Origin: Pisaster brevispinus
Taxonomy: Eukaryota > Echinodermata > Asteroidea > Forcipulatida > Asteriidae
Length of the DNA: 64,000 nucleotides
Direction: 5' to 3'
Assembly (NCBI GenBank): GCA_023634235.1
Contig: JAMKCF010000137.1
Location: 1-64,000 of the forward strand
Both the position numbers and the translations under genes were made by a program. This document shows positions 24,802 to 34,045 of the stretch, one piece after another; within the stretch, counting starts at the first letter, position 1; every line of letters starts with the position of its first letter. The notes beneath the pieces were generated by a model. The model did not search any database. It was not told the origin of the DNA and saw only the letters and a program-made list of their open reading frames with translations.

Positions 24802-26452
24802 TAGAGGTTTGGTAAGGCTACGGATACATCAACACTTTGTGAGGTCACATGATGCCGAACCGTGGCTTCCGTGTTTTCCATGCACGCTGACTACGGATAC
24901 TGGAGCTCATACACGAACGTTATAAACGGATACCGTTTTGCTGGTTTTGGTTGTATTTTTGCTCTTGATTAAAAACATTTCCCCGTAGTGCTTTTAAAGG
25001 TGTCATTCATGACATACATTGTAGATAGTAATGTGTACTTGCTGGAAACTTTCTTGACACACGTTTAACGCGGTGGTTTGAAAACGTACTATGCAAAAAG
25101 AAAAATGTTTTTTTGGATTTGTTTTGCTTGCAAAACCTATGCCAACATGTGTGTATACTTTGGCCTAGGCCTGACATATAACTCTGTGATTGGAAAACAA
25201 GGTTCTGATGTGCATCCAACGTGAACTGATGCTGTTATCGTACCTGTATCTATACAGGTACAATTACAAAATCTCTCAATTAATCGTTTGCTTTGGTTAT
25301 AATGAACAAGGGTTACAGAACAAAAAGTCTGGGTGTTATCTAGTCCCTCAAGATTGGTTGATTTATGCCATTTTTGAGGTGTAATAAAGCATAATGTAAA
25401 ATAACAGATTGGTTTAAAGTTTAACACAATCAACAATGGCAAACTGTCCATTCTTTCAGGGTAAATATTTGGTGCTGTTTTATCATTTCTGCATTTTCAA
25501 GGGACAAAGGTTTGCTAGAAAACAGCAATAGTTATTTATCTTTTGGAGTAAAGCAATGATGATACAGAAATACATGGTGTGTGAAGAATGAATAGACTGT
25601 ACAAGTCTGGCATGTATCTGAACAATTTGGGGATCCTTTGGTTCTCTCATATATGAAGGAAACAAAAGCACACTTTGGTACGGGTCCCAGTGTTTGAATA
25701 TTTGCTGCCTTATGGAGACTGAAAACAAAGAGGTCTCCACAAAGGAGTTCTAAAGAGAGGGATTTTCCACAAGGAATTTTGTGTATAAAGTCTATGAGAG
25801 GATGTGAAGTACAGGGACAAAGGAAAAAACAAAAGAATTCTCCACAGTGTTGGACTATGGATGAGACTTACACAGTCTATAATAATTCCCATATTGTTCT
25901 TATTGTTTAGTTGCTGAGAGTGAGGCTATGACTATCATGCTGCAGTCAGCTGACCATTTGACTGTGAAGAAGCAGTAACAGCTTCAGATGTAAAACATGG
26001 AGTGAGACTGAGATTTGTGCATCCTAAGGAAACTAAGGTATTCCAGAGACAGAGTCTTGTGAAGCTATGGGATCGTGTCCCATTCACATTTCTGTCAGAC
26101 ATTTTGTTTTTAGAGACTATTAGACACAAATATCTGCTTTGACACTGAAGAGTTTTTGTTGCACACCGTGCTGTTGGTTGTTTCCAAGTTGCCTGTAAAT
26201 AATACAGTGTGGAATAAGGGTTCTGAAGCTGATCTATGATCCCAATGGCCCAATGGCGTTCCATCTTCATTTCCCACCTTAATCAATTGTCTTGAATATT
26301 CAGTATACTCAACCCAGGGTTCTCACTTGAAGCTACCCCAAGCAGGGAGTTTTCCCAGGGCTAGATATAAACTTTAAGAGTTCAACCACATTCTTTATCA
26401 GTAAATCAATGGAGTATGAGACCAGACATAGTTTGAATTGTTTTCTCAACAG

Positions 26453-26539
26453 ATTGAGATGGAGGAAGAAGATCTAGCTGAGATCAGAGGCTGACATGAT
26501 ACCGTGATGCAAGAAATAACATTAATAGATGAGAAACAG
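26453..26539 (+). pseudogene. Exon with an in-frame stop, unrecognised gene
   Basis: An 87-nt segment is bounded by a 3' splice site (TTTTCTCAACAG at 26441-26452) and a 5' splice site (AAACAG then GTAAGA at 26539/26540). The 29-codon frame reads I-E-M-E-E-E-D-L-A-E-I-R-G, then TGA, then H-D-T-V-M-Q-E-I-T-L-I-D-E-K-Q. The stop could be a single CGA-to-TGA change. The exon ends in phase 0, which matches the phase-0 start of the segment at 32069 (D-D-R-L-T-D). The peptide is acidic and probably helical, with no recognised family. It is probably part of the same decayed gene as 32069-32691. Confidence 0.5.
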
Positions 26540-26591
26540 GTAAGAGGTCAATTCTTATAAGGCTGGTAAATTTCTGGTCTTTGAAGAGTAA

Positions 26592-26690
26592 GTCCTGGTT
26601 GATCGAGTGGTCTGATGCACTGGACTCAAGTTCTCATGATGTCAATATTCTGGATTACAAGTCCTGGTATTTGAATTTATTGTTCTTGAG
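26592..26690 (+). mobile_element. Decayed tRNA-derived SINE head
   Basis: GATCGAGTGGTCTGATGCACTGGA matches the A-box region of the SINE at 31361 (GGCCGAGTGGTTTAGAGC). GGATTACAAGTCCTGG occupies the B-box position but has lost the GTTCGA core. It is an old, degraded member of the same family as 31361, 50728 and 55387. Confidence 0.4.
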
Positions 26691-26894
26691 TCTTCAAAGG
26701 CCTTGTTCAAAGCATGCTCATTTAGCTAAACTATAATCTGTCTCTATTGCTCTATTTCCTAACAACCAGTAAAACAGTCCATTGAAATTCAAGGACATTA
26801 ATTTCATTATTGCAAAATGAAACAGAGGTCATATCTTTTTTTCAGGTTTTCTTTGTTGATTTATTAAATATATTTTACACATAATTTGGGATTG

Positions 26895-26978
26895 ATCAAA
26901 GCAAAGGGACTAAGGATTTGAAACAACGACCTCTTGTTAAACATGCTGGTGCTCTAGCCACTGAGCTATATCTAGCCC
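26895..26978 (-). mobile_element. tRNA-like SINE head with A and B boxes
   Basis: On the minus strand this reads TATAGCTCAGTGGCTAGAGC (A-box region of a tRNA), then an anticodon-arm-like stretch, then GTTTCAAATCC (B-box position). The arrangement and spacing fit a tRNA-derived RNA polymerase III promoter. It lies directly at the left edge of the 57-bp array, whose unit contains the same A-box segment but no B box, so it is the likely source of that array. Confidence 0.55.
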
Positions 26979-27732
26979 TATGGCTAAACCTCCAGGTTTA
27001 ACATTTCATCGCTCTACCCAATGAGCTGTCTAGCCATATGGCTAGACCTCCGGTTCAAAAAGCTCGTGCACTACTAACTGAGCTATCTGGCCCTATGGCT
27101 AGACCTTCAGTTTAATCTGCCGGTGCCCTACCAACTGAGCTGTCTAGCCCTATGGCTAAACCTTCAGTTTAACCTGCCGGTGCCCTACCAACTGAGCTGT
27201 CTAGCCCTATGGCTAGACCTTCAGTTTAACCTGCCGGTGCCCTACCAAGTGAGCTGTCTAGCCCTATGGCTAGACCTTCAGTTTAACCTGCCGGTGCCCT
27301 ACCAACTGAGCTGTCTAGCCCTATGGCTAAACCTTCAGTTTAACCTGCCGGTGCCCTACCAACTGAGCTGTCTAGCCCTATGGCTAGACCTTCAGTTTAA
27401 CCTGCCGGTGCCCTACCAACTGAGCTGTCTAGCCCTATGGCTAGACCTTCAGTTTAACCTGCCGGTGCCCTACCAACTGAGCTGTCTAGCCCTATGGCTA
27501 GACCTTCAGTTTAACCTGCCGGTGCCCTACCAACTGAGCTGTCTAGCCCTATGGCTAAACCTTCAGTTTAACCTGCCGGTGCCCTACCAACTGAGCTGTC
27601 TAGCCCTATGGCTAGACCTTCAGTTTAACCTGCCGGTGCCCTACCAACTGAGCTGTCTAGCCCTATGGCTAAACCTTCAGTTTAATCTGCCGGTGCCCTA
27701 CCAACTGAGCTCTCTAGCCATAGCTAGATAAC
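26940..27732 (-). repeat. 57-bp tandem array built from a tRNA A-box segment
   Basis: About 14 units with a period of 57-58 bp. The first three (26940-27110) are diverged. The next ten to eleven (27115-27732) are almost identical, differing mainly at one A/G position (GGCTAAACC or GGCTAGACC). Read on the minus strand, each unit contains AGCTCAGTTGGTAGGGCACC, the A-box and D-arm portion of a tRNA. Because 57 is divisible by three, the plus strand carries a 202-codon open frame (27123-27731) with a 19-residue repeat. This is a by-product of the period and I do not regard it as a gene. Confidence 0.92.
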
Positions 27733-27904
27733 TCAGTTTAGGACATTTATATATTATGTTTTTATGCGGGCTATCATGTTTGTCCTTTTTTCTGGCTTGA
27801 TTATCCAAATGATAAATCTTACAATCAATAGGATTGAAGTAAATTTAGTAGAGCTCCTCTTCCTTTTAAGCACGACTCGATAGCAAAGAACTTGCTGTTT
27901 GCTA

Positions 27905-29908
27905 CCAGTCCAAGAGATACAACCCTAACCCAATCACAACATTATAGTTAAGTGTGATGCCTCAACATCACTCATCCAAGTCACTACTAGTCCAAGAGGA
28001 ACACCCTAACCCAATCACAACATTATAGTTAAGTGTGATGCCTCAACATCACTCATCCAAGTCACTACTAGTCCAAGAGGAACACCCTAACCCAATCACA
28101 ACATTATAGTTATGTGTCATGCCTCAACATCACTCATCCAAGTCACTACTAGTCCAAAAGGAATACCCTAACCCAATCACAACATTATAGTTATGTGTCA
28201 TGCCTCAACATCACTCATCCAAGTCACTACTAGTCCAAGAGGAACACCCTAACCCAATCACAACATTATAGTTAAGTTTCATGCCTCAACATCACTCATC
28301 CAAGTCACTACTAGTCCAAGAGCAACACCCTAACCCAATCACAACATTATAGTTAAGTGTCATGCCTCAACATCACTCATCCAAGTCACTACTAGTCCAA
28401 GAGGAACACCCTAACCCAATCACAACATTATAGTTAAGTGTCATGCCTCAACATCACTCATTCAAGTCACTACTAGTCCAAGAGGAACACCCTAACCCAA
28501 TCACAACATTATAGTTAAGTGTCATGCCTCAACATCACTCATCCAAGTCACTACTAGTCCAAGAGGAACACCCTAACCCAATCACAACATTATAGTTAAG
28601 TGTCATGCCTCAACATCACTCATCCAAGTCACTACTAGTCCAAGAGGAACACCCTAACCCAATCACAACATTATAGTTAAGTGTCATGCCTCAACATCAC
28701 TCATCCAAGTCACTACTAGTCCAAGAGGAACACCCTAACCCAATCACAACATTATAGTTATGTGTCATGCCTCAACATCACTCATCCAAGTCACTACTAG
28801 TCCAAAAGGAATACCCTAACCCAATCACAACATTATAGTTATGTGTCATGCCTCAACATCACTCATCCAAGTCACTACTAGTCCAAGAGGAACACCCTAA
28901 CCCAATCACAACATTATAGTTAAGTGTGATGCCTCAACATCACTCATCCAAGTCACTACTAGTCCAAGAGGAACACCCTAACCCAATCACAACATTATAG
29001 TTAAGTGTCATGCCTCAACATCACTCATTCAAGTCACTACTAGTCCAAGAGGAACACCCTAACCCAATCACAACATTATAGTTAAGTGTGATGCCTCAAC
29101 ATCACTCATCCAAGTCACTACTAGTCCAAGAGGAACACCCTAACCAAATCACAACATTATAGTTAAGTGTCATGCCTCAACATCATTCATCCAAGTCACT
29201 ACTAGTCCAAAAGGAACACCCTAACCAAATCGCAACATTATAGTTAAGTGTCATGCCTCAACATCACTCATCCAAGTCACTACTAGTCCAAGAGGAACAC
29301 CCTAAACCAATCACAACATTATAGTTAAGTGTCAAGCCTCAACATCACTCATCCAAGTCACTACTAGTCCAAGAGGAACACCCTAACCAAATCACAACAT
29401 TATAGTTAAGTGTCATGCCTCAACATCACTCATCCAAGTCACTACTAGTCCAAGAGCAATACCCTAACCCAATCACAACATTATAGTTAAGTGTCATGCC
29501 TCAACATCACTCATCCAAGTCACTACTAGTCCAAGAGGAACACCCTAACCCAATCACAACATTATAGTTAAGTGTCATGCCTCAACATCATTCATCCAAG
29601 TCACTACTAGTCCAAGAGGAACACCCTAACCCAATCACAACATTATAGTTAAGTGTCATGCCTCAACAACACTCATCCAAGTCACTACTAGTCCAAGAGG
29701 AACACCCTAACTCAATCACAACATTATAGTTAAGTGTCATGCCTCAACATCACTCATCCAAGTCACTACTAGTCCAAGAGGAACACCCTAACCCAATCAC
29801 AACATTGTAGTTAAGTGTCATGCCTCAACATCACTCATCCAAGTCACTACTAGTCCAAGAGGAACACCCTAACCCAATCACAACATTATAGTTAAGTGTC
29901 ATGCCTCT
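27905..29908 (+). repeat. 81-bp tandem array, about 25 units
   Basis: The unit CCAAGTCACTACTAGTCC...ATCACTCAT repeats every 81 bp, shown by the start of CCAAGTCACTACTAG at 27976 and 28057 and onward to the end. Copies differ by scattered substitutions (GTGATGCC or GTCATGCC; AAGAGG or AAAAGG; GAACACC or GAATACC), so this array is older or less homogenised than the 471-bp one. Each unit contains CACCCTAACCC, one and a half telomere-like repeats, and ACTAGT. No coding potential is seen. Confidence 0.95.
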
Positions 29909-31360
29909 TGAGCAAAACAACTATCATTGAAGATGTTGAATTCAACACCAATCTTCCTCATAAACTCCTAAAAGAGTCTAGGCTCTTATGTGAAAAGTAT
30001 ATCAAGTTCACTGATTCATTTATTCTGTAGTTTGATCTCTTCTCATACTTTGAGATTAAAATCAGTTTCACTGAAGTGGGAAACAGAGAGGGGCCTTATT
30101 GAAATCAGACAACTGAAAGGTATTCCTTTCTTTGTAGGTCATTTGTCCAGAAATTAGTGACATATGCCTAGTTTTGCTGATTCTATTTCTTGCTAGCACA
30201 GAATGATATGGATAGACAGGACCTTGAATTCAATCTGACTCCACGGCTCTATTGCATAAAATTGCTTGTAAGCACAAAAAGTAGCTAAGCATGACAACAA
30301 ATGTTCTTACCGGATAAAGGTTATATATTCATTTTGCGGTAACACCATGTGCATATCTACTAGCTATGTAGATTAGTTCTTGTAGAACTAGGTCTTGCTT
30401 TTTATTCTACTACATTGGTGTAGATTACTTAAAAGAACTGTCCAGCTTATTAGCTACTACCTGGGCGGATGGTAGGAAATCGACAGGGACTACTACTTTT
30501 GACTTTAGCTTAATAGTGGATCGGATCGAGCGGACTTCTCGTTAGTTACTTCACTGCCGCGTAGTGAGTTCTTAATTGGTCTCCTAAAACAGATTAAGGT
30601 TACCAGCTTAAACACCTTGTCTCATGTACCATTTGCGACTTGTATCCTGTTCATTTCTGCTAAGCAGAAAACTGTTAAGCACTACGTTCAACTTTGCTGG
30701 GGCCAACTACAGGCTGCTTCTTACTGTGGATTTCTGCACTTATGGCCACACAAATCAGGCACTTCAAAGGTTGCCATAAGCACAGAAGAAATGGGCTCAA
30801 AGAAATGTAATTGGAGGGGTCCAGGTGCAAAGCCCCAGTGGGGGTCCAGTTGGCAAAGTCCCGGGAAGCTCTGAGCTTTTGGTATTTTGTGGGATGAAAA
30901 GTCTAGTCTCTGTTTGCCTAAAAACTGAGATCAATATTAATTTTTACTGGAAATATTTCTGTAACATAAACTTGCTCAAAGAAAATCTTACTCCCACAAA
31001 TCATCCAGACTGAATAGGCATACGTATTAACCTTGCCCAGATCCTACCCATAATCCTTTGTTTGCAAAAGTCATATAGTGATCGTCTATATCAGATTACC
31101 ATTAAAAAGATCAAGTTAAACATTAAACCTGGGCATAAATTTGATGTGTGATTTTGAAATGGTAGGATTTCAGGCTTTTTTTAATTCATGCACACAAAGC
31201 TGACTTAAAGAGAATAGTGGAGAGGAAGCAATACATGATGACATGGGTTTGGATCTTGTCTGTGCATTATCTGTTTTCATGCATATTTATTGAAAACATT
31301 GTGGTATAAAAAACCCAGTAATATTCAGTGTTTCTCAAATTCAAGTGTAGTAGTATTATA
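29909..31360. other. Low-copy sequence, no gene recognised
   Basis: Apart from the structured block at 30310-30610 (listed separately), nothing recognisable is present. The open frames 30617-30874 and 30825-31013 lack motifs and splice context. Confidence 0.45.
30310..30610 (+). other. Unidentified structured, possibly transcribed block
   Basis: This stretch differs in texture from its AT-rich neighbours. It has a higher GC content and short self-complementary pieces such as AGTTCT-TGT-AGAACT near 30376, and TGTAGATTA occurs twice (near 30365 and 30420). It also has many TACTAC and CTACTAC motifs. It looks like a conserved RNA-derived or repeat-derived unit rather than protein-coding sequence. 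I cannot assign it to a named family. Confidence 0.2.
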
Positions 31361-31620
31361 GAGTGTCATGGCCGAGTGGTTTAGAGCATTGAATAAAAGT
31401 TCTGGTGGTTAACTCATGGGTGTGTGGGTTCGAATCCTAGTCAAGACACTTGTGTCCTGGAGCAAGATGCTTTACTGTTATTCTCTTGACCCAGGGGTAT
31501 AAATGGGTACCTGCGAGGGTAGAGGTTGATATTGTGTTTGAAAAAGCCTTTGGAGTGCCACGGCAGCCCAGGGCTGTATACTCCCCCAATGGAGCTGAGA
31601 GAGTTTAGAGGAATGTTCTT
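31361..31620 (+). mobile_element. tRNA-derived SINE, best-preserved copy
   Basis: It begins GTGTCATGGCCGAGTGGTTT (A box) and has GGGTTCGAATCC (perfect B box) about 60 nt downstream, with a long variable-arm-like insert, as in Leu/Ser-type tRNAs. The ends GTGTC and GACAC can pair as an acceptor stem. Unlike a tRNA gene, it continues into a body (ACTTGTGTCCTGGAGCAAGA and onward) that is shared with the copies at 50728 and 55387. It is therefore a SINE rather than a functional tRNA gene. Confidence 0.75.
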
Positions 31621-32068
31621 GGCTCAATTTCCAGAGCAGTATTGTAAAGCTAATTGATATGTTAATGGAAAATGTTCAATTTCAGATTTTGTTTTTGTTA
31701 TTTTCATCATTTTCTTTACACTTGTCCGACAATCCATCAAAAAGTGAAACAAATACATGAATGCCAGACCAACTTGAAACATATTTTATCCTAGATGAAT
31801 TGGCACATTGAATTTGAATGCTTATGTTTTTGCAAATTGCAAATGGCAAATGGCATCTGCTTGGGAAAAACCAAGAACTACACACACTTGTAAGGTTCTG
31901 CTTTCCCTCTCCCTCATTTCTTTTTCTGCTCATTTATTTTTCTCTTTTTTGGGGTTACACTCAAAAAAACATTTTTTCCCCTAAAACTTTAAAGCAGAAT
32001 TCCTATGTTTTTTTAATTTGTATTTTTTAGCTAACTTTAATTTCTTTAATGCTCCCCAATGCTCACAG
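31621..32068. other. AT-rich stretch preceding the 32-kb exon
   Basis: Homopolymer-rich sequence leading to a 3' splice site at 32067-32068 (GCTCCCCAATGCTCACAG). The open frames on both strands (31682-31933 and 31818-32030) are low-complexity. I read it as intron of the decayed gene. Confidence 0.4.
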
Positions 32069-32691
32069 GATGACAGACTAACTGATGTTGTCAAGAATGA
32101 AATAAATTGCCTCACTAAGTATGGTCATCAAGGAACCAGGCGAGGTTGTTATCTGTGGTGCCTCGGTGCAGTTAGGCAGAGAGGACAGCACTGAGAGTCG
32201 AACTCTGGCCTTCAAACAACGAGGTCCCTGACTGGAATCTGGATGAAGCTGCTCATGCATCATCCAATAACAGCGATGTTGCCACTGGGTATGGAATCCC
32301 CACAATCTTAACTGAGGTCAATGATGCAGACACCTCTGATATTCCAGTAGCAGTGGAGGCGTACCACGAATTCCCAAAGGACTCGACATCATTGCTCAGA
32401 AAGCTGCTGTAACTGAGAAGGCCATTGCAGTAAAAGGTGGTGGTAGTGTTCTTGCAGTATTTGTTGCTGCAGTTGCTGGTGTTGCTTCTCAGGCTGCTCA
32501 AAATGCGGCCAAAACAGCACATGATGAGGATACTAAAGATGACAACCATGAAGCTGATCATTATGACGATGGTGGTCAAGTTAAACAGGAGCCCAACGAG
32601 ATCAACACGCCCCCTATCATGCACTAAGAGATGAAATGCCACCAAATAAGATGCTGAGTACACAGAACGTACAATGATGTAATATATTAAA
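32069..32691 (+). pseudogene. Terminal exon with several frameshifts, unrecognised gene
   Basis: A 3' splice site at 32061-32068 opens a phase-0 exon (D-D-R-L-T-D-V-V-K-N-E-I-N). The coding signal then hops between frames. Protein-like stretches are V-I-K-E-P-G-E-V-V-I-C-G-A-S-V near 32119, V-P-D-W-N-L-D-E-A-A near 32221, and from about 32350 a long frame that stays open to TAA 32625-32627. The last frame includes an alanine/valine-rich hydrophobic run (G-G-G-S-V-L-A-V-F-V-A-A-V-A-G-V-A) that could be a membrane segment, then an acidic tail (H-D-E-D-T-K-D-D). ATTAAA at 32686-32691 may be a polyadenylation signal. At least three frame changes in about 550 bp mean the gene is broken, unless the sequence has indel errors. 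The family is not recognised. Confidence 0.55.
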
Positions 32692-33187
32692 GCTCTTGAT
32701 CAAAGTACTGATTATTGAGTATTAAATATTGAGTATTGATCCCATGGATAATGTCACATGCAGCTAGTGTTTTTGGGGTCAAATTCGACATACAAGTTAT
32801 GGTGAGCCTGTAAACGCCACATTGCCTAAAATGCACAGTACATTGTGTAACACATGGGGACATTGACTACAAAAAAGCACAACCAAGATTATTGTGATGA
32901 GGACATCAGGTAAATTGGGTCAATAAGGAAACTATTAGGATGTAAAGCTCAAACAGCCAGTGATCAAAGACTGACTTTGTAAAGAACAGTATAAGATCAT
33001 GTCAATTTGAACCAACCAGTGATCATTTTCCATTGCTAGCACAATGCTGTATTATTTATTGATTTATCAATGTTTGTTGGTTACACAAACTAAAATAAGA
33101 GATATATTGATCTTTAACCTTCCATGCCCAAAGCCAGGCACTTCCTGCCAAAACTCAAAACTCTTTGCTCATAAAATAGATGAGATT

Positions 33188-33265
33188 ATAAAAAGTGGTG
33201 TAACTGGAGGGGGGGGGGCACGATCCCCAATTGTTGTCTGTGACCCCCCCCCCCCCCCCCCCATT
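33188..33265 (+). mobile_element. Remnant resembling the hAT-like terminus at 42732
   Basis: AAGTGGTGTAACTGGAGGGGGGG resembles the inverted terminus at 42732 read inward (CAGTGGCGTAACTAG followed by a G-run). It runs into a G-tract and then a long C-tract. It is probably a fragment of a related element; no target-site duplication was found. Confidence 0.35.
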
Positions 33266-33924
33266 GACTGTTGAGATTCAAACTTCCCTAATAAAAAGTT
33301 ACACTCCTTGAGCCATTACGTAGTACAATATTAAAACCATTTTATAACTACACACAGACAATGGATTTGTTTTGACATCCATGACAGTCTATTTTAAAAA
33401 ATATTGTAAATGACGTAAAGAAAGCGATAACAAATGTGTTGGTTGGAAAAAATTCAAACCAACTACATTTTATTGGCCGGAAGAGCCCCCAAGAAAATAT
33501 TGTGCGCACTTTTGTGCCTTATTTTAAAGCCTTATTTTTACAGCCTATAATTTGAATGTTCTCTATGTATTATAGAATTTTTATCTTATCTCTTTAAAGA
33601 TGATGTGTCTGTTGTATTTACTTTTAAAGCAATTTGGAATTTTTAAAAGAAACGCTTGACTTTGCCATTGATGATGCCATACAAGCCCAGTTCTTTAATG
33701 TCAACTTACACTGTGCCGCTAATCACCAATAAATTACTTAAAAACTATGTCCGTCATGGTAAAGATTTTTAGAGTTTATACAATATGTTTTCGAATAATT
33801 AACATTGGTAGTAATTGAGTATGTGAGGCTGACATGAAATTAACTCCTCTGACTCTTGCCAGACTCGTTCAACTCATATTTTTTATGCTGAAATATTTCT
33901 ACTGATTGATTACCTGTAATTTTA

Positions 33925-34045
33925 TTAATGAATGTACTCTTCCAATAACCAATGATCTACCATCCCTTTATGATATGTTTCTTGAAAACTAGAGGATTGG
34001 AATGAATGCACTCTTCCAATAACCAATGATGTACCATGATGTTTT
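33925..34045 (+). repeat. Two-copy local tandem duplication
   Basis: AATGAATG(T/C)ACTCTTCCAATAACCAATGAT, followed by CTACCAT or GTACCAT and then TTTCTTGAAAA, occurs twice about 75 bp apart. This is a simple local duplication with no further copies nearby. Confidence 0.7.

Larger units (their letters stand above)
23396..26452. other. Intronic or intergenic sequence, no gene recognised
   Basis: No convincing coding segment is seen. Open frames of 60-111 codons on both strands (25007-26270) overlap each other and lack splice context or recognisable motifs. Two short dispersed repeats at 24391-24540 and 24744-24801 are listed separately. If the damaged exons at 23.2 and 26.5 kb belong to one former gene, this is its intron. 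Confidence 0.45.

Noticed and set aside
27123..27731. 202-codon plus-strand frame with a 19-residue repeat
   Set aside because: The 57-bp period is divisible by three, so one open unit gives a long frame. The underlying sequence is an antisense tRNA A-box segment, and there is no splice or start context.
27905..29908. CRISPR-like array
   Set aside because: Direct repeats are contiguous without unique spacers, the unit is 81 bp, and the surrounding DNA is eukaryotic.
27905..29908. Interstitial telomere tract
   Set aside because: Each 81-bp unit has only 1.5 telomere-like repeats and the remainder is unrelated, so it is not a telomeric array.
31361..31450. Functional tRNA gene
   Set aside because: The A and B boxes are good, but the anticodon arm is irregular and the sequence continues into a body shared with other copies, which is the SINE pattern.
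32253..32663. 136-codon minus-strand frame
   Set aside because: It is the shadow of the alanine/acidic-rich coding stretch on the plus strand, which has splice, stop and polyadenylation context.
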